Shown here in pieces: positions 43,201 to 55,650 of a stretch of 64,000 bases of DNA. Each line of letters starts with the position of its first letter. Within the stretch, counting starts at the first letter, position 1. The notes below the pieces were generated by a model. The model searched no databases. It was given only the letters and a program-made list of their open reading frames with translations, and had not been told where the DNA came from. Position numbers and translations under genes: made by a program. This DNA is from Epinephelus fuscoguttatus (lineage: Eukaryota; Chordata; Actinopteri; Perciformes; Serranidae): assembly GCF_011397635.1 (NCBI RefSeq), contig NC_064757.1:33765839-33829838 (forward strand), read 5' to 3'.

Positions 43201-45269
43201 TGGCTATCAGGTAGACGAACAGCTCTGATTAACAAAGAGTTCATAATTGTTTTTTTATGTTACACAAAGGACACCACCTCACTTGACCACTTCTTGCCTC
43301 TGTTACAGGATTCATCAAACAGTGGAAATGTTCATACAGGTACAGTGATATATGAATTTATAGGTTCAGTTTGCGGTAAAACAGAGAAAGGTAAAAGGTA
43401 AAACATGCGGGCTGGATTGTGGGTGTTAGATGATAAATATATCAAAATAAAATGAAAATAATAATCATTTAATTCAATGTTTTAATCCTCTGACTGCTGT
43501 CTGTGTGTCGGCTCTCCACCTGGAATATGAGAGCCGCCACCTCTTTGGCAAATGTAATGAACACATGGCCTCTGTGTCGTAGGTGCTGTCCCTCCTTGGC
43601 TCCAGGATGATCCTCTAGAGGGGACCTCTGGAGCTGCAGCACATCCAGAGATCGGTCCATCACTCCAAGAGTTCCTCAAACAGAGTAGGAATCACACACA
43701 CACATATTGTAAACTAATGTCCCTCTAACACTTGGCATTAGCATTTTTGTTTTTTGGCTGAACTGTCCCTCTTAAGGAAAACCATAATAATCTCACAAAT
43801 ATTAGAGTATAATTAAAATGACCTCGTATATCTTTTGCCAGAGGAGCAAGAGAAACTGAGGAAGCTTCCCCCGAACAGAGTGGGCGCCAACTTTGATCAC
43901 AGCTCACATACAGATGCCAACTGGCTTCCATCGTTTGGTAGGGTGTGGAACAGCGGCCGACGTTGGCAGTCCAGGTAAGATCACATCACGACACTCGTCA
44001 CTGCACCTGAGACGATAAATGATAATGTGACTATAAACCAAGTCTTCTCACTCCGTCTCAAGCATTTGAATGCATTTCACACACACATACAGGCCTTATG
44101 TTAAGGTTTGATATCCTGCGTTTGTGTATGTGGACAGAGCTGAGATCATAGCATGTAAAATATCTTTGTCTTGTATCAACCAGCCACTTTGGTAGATGAT
44201 CATCATTATGCATAGAAACCTGTTGCAGCAGTTTGGGGTATGATAGTTAATTCAGATATTATTTATGAGGGTCAAGGTTTTTTTTTATGATTCTTTTTGG
44301 CGATGCAATATCTCTTATCTCTATCTCTATCTCTTCTTTTAAAACACCACACTCCAGTTTGCCTGCTTCCAAACTGGAAAATATTTGGATACATATGCAA
44401 CACCTCATTATTTATTCATACAGCCGCAAGCGGCATCTCTCGGGATATAAGCTGAGTAATGTATTAATGTACAAACTAAATATTTAGATCTTGCTATAGA
44501 AGAGAGACTGTTAGCACTCTGCATACCGACATTTATCTACACGGAGCCGACTGATTGCCTTAGATTGTAAGTTGTACTTTGACGTCGGCATATGTCAGCT
44601 GACAGCCAATGGAAAACATCATGTCTTCATTTCGCTAGCTAGACACAACCTCCACACTATTGGGATTTATAAGTGGTCATTATGGCAGCAACAAAATCAA
44701 TTGCATTTTTTAGTATCCCTATAGTGTTTTAAGTCTTACTTAAGAAAGTGGCCCAAATTTAAAGATATACTGTGCAGGACATTCCTTAAAAAATAAGTAA
44801 TCACTCTGAATCATCACTTACGATGCACTTGAAGTGTGTGGTGGTGTATTTTTCTGCAGAGACTCTGCCCTCTGCCTGTGTTTTCTTATCATCTGAGTTC
44901 GAGGTGTTTCTGGGTGTGTACCCCCACAGCGCTCAGGTGAAGTCAGGACTTTGTAAAAAGGTAGCAACCAGGTGCCAGACTGTAAGCAGCAGGCATCTGA
45001 TTTCATTAGTATATGGGCCAGACTTTACCTAAAAGGCTAATTTTCATGTGTTGTCACTGGCCAAAACATTAAAATGGCACATTATATTTAATTTTCAGCT
45101 CAGTAAATTAACGTCATTGGTTTCTGCATGCGGACTTCTTTTCATCAGGCACCAGTTCCGACAAGAGGAAGGGCAGAAGAGCCGACAGAAGAGGAAGAGG
45201 GAGCACGGCACAGAGGGTTCAAAGAAAGCAAAGACGACTGAACAGCTGACAAATTCTGACAACACTTAA
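40235..45269 (+). CDS. cenatac: CENATAC (CCDC84) orthologue, minor-spliceosome subunit
   Basis: Eleven exons: 40235-40351, 40571-40737, 41660-41758, 41846-41912, 42378-42440, 42920-42987, 43096-43210, 43309-43339, 43583-43684, 43842-43974, 45149-45269. All introns are GT-AG and phases agree, giving 360 residues (human about 330). Residues 6-25 form an N-terminal zinc finger (C6, C9, H19, H25). A second (C66, C69, H92, H98) includes [19 protein letters not shown]. The segment [11 protein letters not shown] follows. The hallmark C-terminal block [20 protein letters not shown], then [13 protein letters not shown], matches human CENATAC closely. A basic tail (RQKRKREHG...KKAK) suggests nuclear entry. 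CENATAC is known to act in the U12-type spliceosome, mainly on AT-AN introns, with TXNL4B. Exons 5, 6 and 8 are short and less conserved, so they are the least certain. Confidence 0.93.
41990..42260 (-). repeat. Interspersed repeat in cenatac intron 4
   Basis: GGCAGTTCATCCAGTAGTTA, AGTCAGAGGATAAATGTCAT and CACCATGGGTATATGTATCA are parts of a widespread fish repeat whose opposite-strand pieces also occur at 54,970-55,095 and 55,590-55,650. Confidence 0.5.
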
Positions 45270-45541
45270 AACTGAATATGGTGTGTGAGAATTCATGAGT
45301 GAGGGAGTGTATATAGTTTGCAAGATGTGAATGAGGTTTTATACTGTCTATGATGAGTTTCACTTGGTTGAAGTGCTTAAGCTGACTCGATCCCCACTGT
45401 AGTCCTCTACCAAACATTAGCGTCTGTGTGTTACCTTCTTTGATAACAGAATTTGGAAAGTTTAGATATTAACTTAGCACATTAGCAGTGCCACTTTGAT
45501 ATATTTATGTTAGGAAATTACCTTTGATAACTGCTTTTGTG

Positions 45542-45547
45542 AATAAA
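45542..45547 (+). terminator. Poly(A) signal of cenatac
   Basis: AATAAA, 273 bp downstream of the stop codon, at the end of an AT-rich 3' UTR. Confidence 0.6.
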
Positions 45548-45559
45548 AACTGCATGGTC

Positions 45560-47340
45560 CAGCTTCACAACACTATTTCCAAAATAATTTATCAATTGAA
45601 ATGTGTACATTCACTCAATACCCAGCTGCACACTCAAAGATTTAAACCAAATTGGTGCTGCCACCCAATTCATCACTGACCTGCTCTATTTGATCAACTG
45701 GAAATCAGTGACTTCTATGAAAGTCACCAGCAGGAATAGATTTTATTATTAAGATTTTTTACTGCCCAGACTCTCACAGCAAGTCCAAGATTCTGATGAG
45801 CAAGTTTCTGGTTCAAACAAAGGTCTTTGAGAAGACAATGTGACTGTTCTGAACAGTGAACAGCAGGGGGCGCCTGCCACTCAACTAACAAAGACATCTG
45901 TGTGAAAGAGAGAGGAAATAACATAAAAGCAAGATGTTGGTGCAAACATTCAGATGACATGGTAAAAATATAAACTGCAGCATCCATTTCAAGGCATAAA
46001 ATACAGCATTGTTGAATAATGAAGAGCTGAGTGTTTTGTCTTTCTCAGATTCTGGCCTATCAGTATTATTTTGCAAACAGCCCTAAATGGCTCTACACAT
46101 AATTGGAGCAGCAGTTCTTGACCTCCAACAATGAACACGTCTCTTTTGTGCAGTGAACCTGTTCAACCAAGAGATGAGCTTTCATTTCCCTCTTAAGATC
46201 ATGTTGCGTGATGAATTACTGGAAAAGGTTTACAGACTGTAAACGCAAATGCTTCTCACTCTGAGATAAGATGTCATAAAATATAATGTGAAAACAATCA
46301 GTTAAAGTGTATCATAAATCTTTTGTCTCCATAGAATCAACATTTTATATTCAGTGCTCTCGAAAATTGAAGTTCCACCTTTTTCCTATCCTGTTACAAT
46401 AGAAAGAAGGAAGTTAGTTTCTGTGAGTAAAGCTTTCAGTGGTGTGCAGGGACACTGACACTCTGACATTTCTGGTTTCCAGAGGCTAAATAAAGATTGC
46501 TGGGTAACAAATTAAAAATATGATGGTATCTGGACATCTCAAACAAATGGACACCAGGTGGGAGGACACAAGCAAGAATCTGTCACAAGTGTGTTGGTGC
46601 ACACTACAGCCTGAACTGGGCATGAATGTATTCTTGATTTGCCACTTAAAAAAGATATTTGCATCTATATTACATAAGGCATTGTGCATTGTTTTGATAA
46701 TGCAGAATTTTGTGGTGCTTAATTATGTGATAGATATAGGCCCCTCTAATCTCCTGCAATCCATCATGCAGCATGACATATCTATGATTAAAAAGAAATA
46801 CAAAGAGCTGATTTTGCAATGACTGTGAAATATGCAGGGGTTGCATTGCCAAAGAGGAACATCACCACAGAGATGGATGAATGGTCAGCAGCAGTGAATG
46901 CAATATCCTTCATTGCACTCCCTGAGTTTACAATCGGCCCTTCTTTTTATCTGCACAGGCCTCCTCCTCCCCTCCACAGCAAGGTACAATCAGGCCCCAG
47001 TGTGCACTGGGTAGATGGGCGTGGAGCTCGGTGGAGCTCGGTGCAGCTGCAAGGCAATATGGGAATACAACGTGTAGCTGATCTATTCTTAGCTGTGTGA
47101 CAACACGGCTAAGGCTGATTCACTACAAACGGATTAAAAAGGGGTTGCCGTGTGTACATTAGACTGCGAATTTAATCGTTGCCGTAAATTATTTTACCAC
47201 ATATTAATGTGCTGAATCATTGTATAAAGCTTTTGCTCTTATATCGGATCGTGGTTTAGTTTTCTGTTAAATATTAGAGGACTTATTGACAGCCACAGCT
47301 CCAACACAGCAGCTATCCTTCCCACTAAATAATGGGAGGG
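45560..47340. other. Intergenic, no gene recognised
   Basis: No coding exon or known repeat could be supported. The sequence becomes richer in GC toward 47.0 kb, next to the candidate promoter. Confidence 0.45.
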
Positions 47341-47344
47341 GAGA

Positions 47345-47530
47345 AAAAGCACGTGTACTGGGCGGTTCCTAGATTAATCCACCGGCCAATCACGGAGCGC
47401 TATTTCTGAATAAATCTGCATATATTAAAGCGAGCGTCATCACCGAGCGCTGATTGGTCGCACGGAGCTGAAGCAGCCAATCGCTTAAATGACAGGCGCT
47501 CAGCTGGCCGTGAAGCCCCGCCCCCTGCAT
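47345..47530 (+). promoter_or_regulatory. CCAAT/GC-box promoter of an unidentified plus-strand gene
   Basis: E-box CACGTG at 47,350-47,355, GC box GGGCGG at 47,360-47,365, CCAAT at 47,396-47,400, inverted CCAAT (ATTGG) at 47,453-47,457, CCAAT at 47,477-47,481 and CCCCGCCCCC at 47,516-47,525. The first two CCAAT units sit in a loose palindrome (GGCCAATCACGGAGCGC and GACCAATCAGCGCTCGG on the other strand). Such clusters mark TATA-less vertebrate promoters bound by NF-Y and Sp factors. Confidence 0.65.
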
Positions 47531-47559
47531 ATCAACGAGCGAACTCCGGAAACGCTGTC

Positions 47560-47934
47560 GCTTAAAGGGACAGAGGAGGAATTTCAGGCAAAGGTTGAAA
47601 CAACGAAAACAGCTGCGAGCACAAAAAAAAAGACAGGCACAGAGAGGAAGGGACGTAGTCAGCCAGCAAGCGAGCTATGTGGCAGGACTGAGTGGGAGGA
47701 CGAGACTCAAACTGTCCGATTATTTTACCCGTTTGACATCCAGCTAACGGCTGCTAACGGCTTTTAGCTTCGAAGTCAATTCTCGCCCTGAAACGTTAGC
47801 TACCTGGAATGCGACAACGCAGCAGTCAACACGGCACAGAGATAACAAAAAGGCCAAACTCCCAGACGACAGGGACGCGTCAGTTCAAGCTGCCAGGCTG
47901 TTTTTTTCCTTCCTGAGTCCACCTTTGTTGTACC
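47560..47934 (+). other. Candidate non-coding first exon
   Basis: A CpG-containing stretch downstream of the promoter ends in a strong splice donor, TACC|GTAAGTAGG. A 92-codon frame (47,489-47,767) runs through part of it, but it has no recognisable domain and may start upstream of the transcription start. The following exon lies beyond 47.9 kb, possibly outside the window. Confidence 0.5.
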
Positions 47935-48311
47935 GTAAGTAGGCTTTAAAATCTTGAAAATTAAGCTAGCTAGCTTTTAATCTTCTGCATTGTGTGAACT
48001 TTAATCAAAGGATGGAAATGACACAGGTTTATTTAGCAATTCCTGTTTGCTTGCAGGTAAATGTTTGCACTCTACACATGCAGGTCGTCATATTTATCAT
48101 TGTCTTAATTAATCTGAGTAAAAGAATGATTGGAATCCAGCCTAAGCCAGTTGATGACCTGACAGTAGCTTGCAGGGTGTAGGGGGCGTTCCCCTGCTTT
48201 GTCTGCCTCCCTCACTCTTTCTTTAGGTGTGTGCGCGTACGTGCATGCAGTCTGCGGTGGTTAGGGACCAAGTGATGAAAATCCTAATGTAATAATTACC
48301 ATCATGTGTGC

Positions 48312-48343
<32 letters not shown>

Positions 48344-48877
48344 CTCTAATCAAAATGCATGTGCAAATATTTGATATTGTGATAACTGCAATGCCTCCTT
48401 GCATTGTGCATTGTGCATATATGGGCTGTGCAAGAAGGAGGGATCAACATCTAGCTATACAATCTCACATATATAAATATATATATGAGATTATGACTGT
48501 AGTTTAGTGGATGGAGTGATGATGATGATGACTAAAGCTTACAAGAGAGAGCCCTGAGTGCAATGGGTGTATTGTTCCCCTTAGATTGCACTTGGGAGTT
48601 GCATTGGATCCTGCAGTGAAGGGAGCATTGATGTTGGCACTAAACCCTTGTTACATATAAAATATACAAGAGTAGAGTCAGTTATTACAGTGTTATTATG
48701 CTGAGCTGCACAGCCTCCCATTGTCCTGGCGAGCAGGGCAGGATGGCATTGACATACACATTAGGCACAAGTAGTCACACTCACTCTGCATCACCCATGC
48801 AGCACACGTGCATGTGGGAATCCATCAGCTGTCTCACATGTATGTAAATGGGGGAGTTCTGCATGCATACACACAGA

Positions 48878-48927
<50 letters not shown>

Positions 48928-49700
48928 TTGCTGCAGCAAATCCATCTGCAATAAGTCGACATTTTTCTCCCTCTCTTGCTTGTCCTTGCATTGCTCTGAC
49001 AGCCACCCCCCACCTCTCTGTCTGGGAGAAACCAGTGGGCTTTGTCCTCAGCTGAGTGTGACGTCATGCAGATCTGCTGTAACCAACCCTGAAGGCGAGG
49101 TGCATGTTGTTCAGCAGGCCTGGGTCTGGGCTTGCCCCGTGCACAGTCACTCTTTGACTTAAGTTCCCAAATGCTAAAACACACAAAAGTAAAAGAGAAG
49201 GAAATAATTCAGTCTATTCAGGTGAAACAAAGGAACTTAGAAAATCCTCTCACATCAAAAGGAAATGAATGGAGGGAGCGATCAGAGTGTGGGACGTTTC
49301 TAGCATGGAAGAAAAACCTCGCCTGGAATCCCCAGTGATGGCTGGTCTGTTTGCTTGCTGCAAAATGTACAACTAATGTGATCAACCTTGGCAAATATAT
49401 TAGGCTCCTATACTTCCTGCCCAGCCAAGTACATCAAGTTCAGAAAGACTGAGGTCACGAGTGGCCATGCTGTGTGTTTTCTCAGGGTAATATCTAGAGC
49501 CATCAGTATCTAGTTAAGCTATTTAGATGAGTAAAACACTAACTTGAGGCTTGTAATGGCTGTAAGAGCCCAGTTTATGATTCTGCCTGAATAGATTAGG
49601 CCTCGACTAACAGTGTTACAGCCTCTGTCAAACATTGGCCTGCAAGCAGCTCTACTTACCTTGCCTGCAGCTCAGCAACTGTACACCATTTTATTTAGTT
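47935..49700 (+). other. Intron-like sequence with (TG)n and (CA)n microsatellites
   Basis: (GT)n at about 48,314-48,343 and (CA)n at about 48,883-48,921. No coding exon recognised. A full CRE is at 49,059-49,066. Confidence 0.6.
49059..49066. promoter_or_regulatory. Consensus CRE (TGACGTCA)
   Basis: A full palindromic cAMP-response element followed by TGCAGAT, lying in a non-repetitive stretch of the candidate long intron. A possible enhancer element; single-motif evidence only. Confidence 0.3.
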
Positions 49701-52700
49701 TATTTAGTCATCTGATAATCTGACATTAAGGACTCCAAGTTAAGGGACACCATTCATCCTGTGGTCCTCTCTGCACCCAGCCCTGAGTTTGAACAAATGA
49801 AAAACACCTTTTGTACTTCTTATGGATATCTGACGGGGTGGCTATGGTTCAGTGTTGCAATTCTCCTTTTTAGCATCTGAACCTGGTAGCGCTTTGTACG
49901 TGTGTGTGGAAAGTGGGGGTGGCTATTAAACGCTTTGAGCTGATCAAGGCTTGTTGTCAGCCCTCCAATGTGTCTCTGCAGGATTTGATGTCAGAGATTA
50001 CAGATGATTATGTGGGTTAGATCCAGTACTCAACACTGCTCTAGGCTATATTGATCTCTAGTGTGTGCGTGTGTGCGTGTGCACGTGTGTGCGCTGCACT
50101 TGCATCCTTATGAGAATTAAATTACCTCTTTTAAATAAAGAGCTATTTAACCAGTACATGTTAGATTTTAGAATAAGATAAATAATTACTAATGGCAAAT
50201 GTAATTGTACAAGCATGTGTATGTCACTGTGAATGCATGTTTTTTGAATATCTAGCCTCAAGCCATCACCAAAGAACCAGTTCTGACTGGTAGACTGACA
50301 CAGAACAATGTCTCTCTTGTCCTAAAATAGAATATAATATACTTGAATTAATAGCTTCTACCTAATGTAGTTTTCCCTTCTATATAGAAATCATGTTGAT
50401 CTACCAGTGCTGCTAAAAAATAAAGCTCCTTTTATTCACATGCCCCTTTTGCGCTGCACTGGCTGTTAAATCGTGACATTGAAAAGATCTTATTTATCTT
50501 ACTTGATTTATTGTGGAAGCCCAGTGGCTAAAATAGTGCATCTATTTTTAAGATTATGACATATATCACACAGATTAAAGGCAGTATATGGCATTAGTAG
50601 ATGTTTCAGTAAAAGTTGTACAGTCTATGCATCACATCATGACCCCCTCTGGGTTCCCAGCCCTGGGTCTGCTGCAGTGGTGATGCTCTTAAACCTCACT
50701 CAGCCTAGCCAGGGACAGAGCGGAGGCAGGTTGAGATCAAAGATAAAATTAACAAGAGGAGAGGTCAGAGGGCAACTGTGTGTATTTATTTCCCTCCCTG
50801 ATAACCAAATGTCCTCACACTCAAGACACATAAAAGACAGCCTCCAGACTGAAGACATTATTCTGGATGTCACTTGTGCAAAAGGCTGTTGTGAGGAGAT
50901 AAAGTCATTGTGATGTGTTTAAATGCAGGTTTCAAATCTTATTCTCTTGTTCTTAATAAGAGCTTATTCCTAAAATAGCACCTGTGCGGCTTTGACTGGT
51001 ACCACGTTAACCTCACAACCTGCATCTTGGGTCTTTCCACATACACACACTAAATAAACCTGGCTCCAGGCTTACCATTAAAGGTCAGTTAGTCCACTTA
51101 ACAGTCTGTCAGTACCAGAAACTAGTTAGTCCTCTTACAAACCTGCAGATTCCATGTGTTTGTGACTCTCAGCATTGACTTACTGTGGTTAATAGATTAG
51201 CTATTTATAGGTCACTGAGGGGAATGTCAATGAATTCAAGGATGCTTGGAAGAAGTAGGCAAAGGGAGACTGTTTTTAATATGATGGCAGGTCTAAGTCT
51301 ATTGACAAAATAATGAGGCGGTCAACTTAGCAGTATTTTTAAGGATTTAATTAATTTGAGAAACTCAGTGTAATACTTCTGAGTCCAATCTAAGAGGCTC
51401 CATCAGCCCACTTCAGTATTATTATTTTAAGGTTGCGTCTCACTGACCTTGCAGAGAGTGGATGTTACATGCTGGAGCTGCCGAAAAGGTTTTAGTTTTT
51501 ATTTGAATTGATGTTTCAGCACATATCACCCAGATGAGGACCAGTGCAGGAAGAGAATACCTGTAGCTAATTGCTGAAAACTAGCCAATATCAATTACTG
51601 TCTTGTGTATGTGAGAACTAAAAAAAAAACACTCAGGTTTTATTAATGGTTGGAATCCAGGATCACACCCTTTGAGATACAGTCTGGAATTTTATCTCCT
51701 GTCAAGTGCTCCATCTTCGTTTTGGGTGCTTGGTGGCTCCCTCTATAGTAGCAGTCTGCTCAACTTTATTCAAACACAACTCACTACAGAGTGGGAGAAG
51801 AGGATGGCAAGGCGACTGTACCACCTCCTGAATAAATCAACATGGTCTGACATTACACCCTGAGAGACAGAGTGCTGTGATATCCAGTTCTGTACAGCGT
51901 GGGTGTGTGAGAGTTTTAGCTCTGGCTGTCTTCGACTTTGCTAGCAGAGCTTGTGAATGTACATTTAAGTCATTTATAAAGAAAAAAATGCCAGATATTC
52001 AATAAGTCAATCAATTATTACTCATTCACCAGAAAAGAATCAGTTACTATTTTTATTATCAATTAATTATTATAATTAATTATTAATACCAGCCTCTCAA
52101 TTGTGAGGATTTGCTGTCTTTCTTTGTCTTACTCAATAGTAAACTGAATATTTTTTTAGCTTTTTAAGTGTTGAAAAGTGGGGATGACAAGCAATTTGTT
52201 GACATGACATTGGGCTCTGTGACGTGAAATGCCATTTTCACTATTTTAAAATACGGTTGGTAAATTTTATTAGAATGACTTTGTGTCACATTAGATGAAA
52301 CTGTTACTATCGTCACGAGTGAATATGAGAATGAGTCTGTAAAAAAAAAAAAATACTGTTCCTCCTTCTCCTCGTGAGAGGAGTAACATGGCAGTTGCTA
52401 ATATCTACCGTGGCTTGCAGGAAACGTCCAATCAGAGCCGAGGAATCTGTAACACAGCTGTCAATTATGTCAATCATTGCTCAAATATGAATCAAGGGTC
52501 TGTTACTCCATTGCCTATTTCTCGCCTTCGATGTTTTCAGAAACAAAATTTAGTGTACTGTTTAGCTGTAAATAGAGAAAGTTGATCTGGCAGCTGGTAG
52601 GCAGTGCTGAGTTTCCAGCTCAACTGTTTCCAATATGGCGGCTTGGTCACAAACTTTAATTTCTTTGCTAAACAGTACACTAAAACATGTTTCTGAAAAC

Positions 52701-52850
52701 CTTTTAAACTGAAAGTTGCGTAGTAGACATCTTAGCTCTGATTGGTTGTTTTCATCCATGTGCAGTAATGCCATAAAAAACGCTACAAGGCGTATGTTTT
52801 TATTTTATAATAAAAGTTACCAATTACCAAAAGTTAACAGCTTTAAATGG
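49701..52850. other. Intron-like or intergenic, nothing recognised
   Basis: No coding exon could be supported. A short GT-rich run lies at about 50,061-50,092. Confidence 0.4.
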
Positions 52851-52851
52851 A

Positions 52852-53135
52852 ACTGCACTTGTGTAGCCCCCTTCTAGTCTTCCAACCACTCAAAGCACTT
52901 ATTACACTACAAGTCACATTCATCCATTCACACGCTGGTGGTCAAGGCTACCTTACAATGTGCCACCTGCTACAGTTTTACACGCACCAGTGGAACAGCC
53001 ATCGGGAGCAATTTGGGGTTCAGTATCTTGCTCAAGGATACTTTGACATGCAGACTGGAGGAGCCAGGGATCGAATCACTGAGCTTCTGATTAGTGGATG
53101 ACCTGCTCTACCTCTGGAGCCACAGCCGCCCCCAA
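52852..53135 (-). mobile_element. tRNA-derived SINE
   Basis: On the minus strand the head reads GGCGGCTGTGGCTCCAGAGG and TAGAGCAGGTCATCCACTAA, then GATTCGATCCCTGGCTCCTC, giving an A box and B box like a tRNA. The body has CTTGAGCAAGATACTGAACC and the tail runs to ACACAAGTGCAGTTCC. This matches a common fish SINE that I recall; family name not assigned. Confidence 0.75.
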
Positions 53136-54960
53136 AACCAGGATGACAGTAATTGTTAGTCACAGCCCTACTTTTACTCTTCAAGCTCCTCAAAAGACAG
53201 GGATAGCATTTTTTTTTTCAGCAATTTGGTGTAATCTTATACTGAATCTATCTGTTGGTTGGGCAAAACAAACTATGTCACCGAAAATATCACCTGGGGC
53301 TCTGGGAAGATTTTTTTGAAAATAATTGACAAATTAGTTAATACTGTCTACTAGTTGGCAACAGGGCCGCAATGTCCACACAAATGCACACATTTGGAAA
53401 CTGAATCTAGGTGGATAGTGGAAGCTTATACAGTCAGTAGATTGCACCAAGAAAAACTAGTTTGATATTTGTTTTTAAAGCCCGCAATGTGTGTATTTTG
53501 AGCTGTTGTAACAAACATGAAAGATGTCAAAAATCCAGTGTTGGTTAGTAAGTGGGTTGAGACTTATACTTGATCCGAATGAATGACTTAGCATACACAT
53601 ATACAAGCTAAATATAATTCGACACATGTTGCCAGATAGTCTGTTGATATGGCTTCATACAAGCTCCAGAAACAACGAGTAGATGTTGGAAGGCAGATGT
53701 ATCTCCATGCATTATATAGGTCAACACAGAGCTTATCAAGCTAAGACCTGTCCACTCTCTGCCCCTCTCTCTCTCTCTCTCTCGTCCTTGTCTTGCTCCC
53801 TCTGTCCATTACTCTACAATACGTTGTCATTTGTCTCGTTCCCTTCGCCCAGCATCAAAGCCCTCCCGTCTCTCTGCGCTGCCTCTTCCCCCCCGTCTCT
53901 CCATCTTGTAGAGGCTGAGTGTGTGTGACAGGCCTGGGCCTTTGCATGCATCATTTGTCACTTAAATTGACTTTCACACAGAATGAAAAAACGTTTCCCT
54001 TTGGGTAACAGTGATAACCACTCTTGGATATTGATTAATGATATTTTATGTGCTGGATTTGTATATTTGGACTCACTGAAAGCTGAAACAGTCAGTCGCC
54101 CTGTAATGTTTTTTACTCATATTAAAAGAACACACATACAGTTGTGTATTTCCTGCAGGCCTGAGAGCATTAGTACATCTCATGCCTTCCCAAAGAGTTT
54201 TAAAGCTGTGGTGTGCACCTTCAAAGAGTGTGTGCGAGTGTGTGTGTGTTTGTTTGTTTGTTTGTTTTCCACAAAGCCTAAGAGTAACACAGTGAGAAGT
54301 AGAGCCCTGAAGCCTTTTGTTTATCACTGGGGCATATCTGTGTTTTTATTTGTATACTCACAGTTTTGGTTTTCATCAGTGTGCTGTAAATGTTTGTGTG
54401 TTTGTGTGTGTGTGCGTTCATGTGCCTGGCCCATCTTGTGCATCTCATCAGAGACAGGAAACAGCTGAGCGTTTCTGTCCAAACCGCTCTGATCTGAGTC
54501 CTTGGCAGGATCTCTCTTGTTTGTGGCCCAATGTAACAAGCAGAGGACACCATTAGTGTCATGACACTGTTGTGAGGCAGTCGCCAGATGGGCTGAAGAA
54601 ATGACCCTTTACACAATGTCAGATTATGATCAGTGTGCTGTATGCAGGGTCGAGTGTCCAGTGACAAGCTATCGCACAAGATTAATCTGGCAGTGTGAAC
54701 AACTTGTCATCAGGCATCATTACATGTATCATTAAGGTGAACAAGAATATTTTTTTAATCGTTATTTTGTTGATATATTATGGGGAACTTCATAATGGCA
54801 GTGCTTTACTTACTGTAATGATCGTGGGGATCATTATGAATGTAATGGCTTATTGTCTCAGTTGAACTGACTGTTGAAGTCAGAGGTAGGTAATTAAGAA
54901 ATTAATGGAGTATGTCAGCCTCGTTAACCTGCTAGCGCCATAGAGATGGCAGTGTTGGTT
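53136..54960. other. Intron-like, simple repeats only
   Basis: (CT)n at about 53,765-53,783 and GT/GTTT-rich tracts near 54,238-54,266 and 54,392-54,415. No gene seen. Confidence 0.45.
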
Positions 54961-54969
54961 GGTCCACCC

Positions 54970-55650
54970 ACCACTATTGAATGAATTCCCTTGAAATTTG
55001 CTACAGATATCCATAATGCCGAGAGGATGAATCCTAATGACTCTGGTGAAGCCCTGACATTTTTAATGGAGTGCTGCTAGCAGGTCAAAATTTTCACTTT
55101 CAGCCTGTCACCATGTCTGAAATCACATACACTACCTACCCAGTATGAGCACTGAGAAGTAATTACCACTTCCCTTTGTCAGAGCATTTGGAGACGTGTT
55201 ACCATGGTAATCGGTAACAACCTCAGCTCTACCATTAATTTAAAAACAATTTTAAAACTATATTACACCTAACAAAGTAAAATCTTACATACTTACACTT
55301 AAATGGAAGTGTTACTGATGTCATAGAGCTGTCTTGGTCGCTGTCCATTATGAGTGTTGTCCTCCACCGCTTTGCACTGAGGGATATTTAGGCCTGCAAA
55401 GTGTCCAGTGTTTAATATTTCACCTGAAATAGTACAAAATTCACATGGTATTGGTTTCGCACATATAAAAAAAATCTCACATACTTTTTTATCCTACTAA
55501 AAAGCATGTTACTATGGATTTTTTGACACAGCCTTTGAAGTATTGTAACATCAGCTACATAGATTAGCAAAACATTTATGTGGTTACCAGATGATGTACA
55601 GTGTCCTAGTGTCCTTGGTGATGCCCTGACTGTTTCTCTAGCACCCACAG
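54970..55650 (+). repeat. Pieces of a widespread fish repeat
   Basis: AATTCCCTTGAAATTTGCTA, GAGAGGATGAATCCTAATGA, then GCTAGCAGGTCAAAATTTTC at 54,985-55,095, and TGATGCCCTGACTGTTTCTC at 55,620-55,639. The order fits one element broken by other sequence. Confidence 0.5.

Noticed and set aside
47489-47767. 92-codon frame near the 47-kb promoter
   Set aside because: Compositionally biased, no family match, and it overlaps the core promoter; treated at most as an upstream ORF.
54983-55095. Conserved-looking block as a possible regulatory element
   Set aside because: The same motifs occur inside cenatac intron 4 and resemble a widespread fish repeat.
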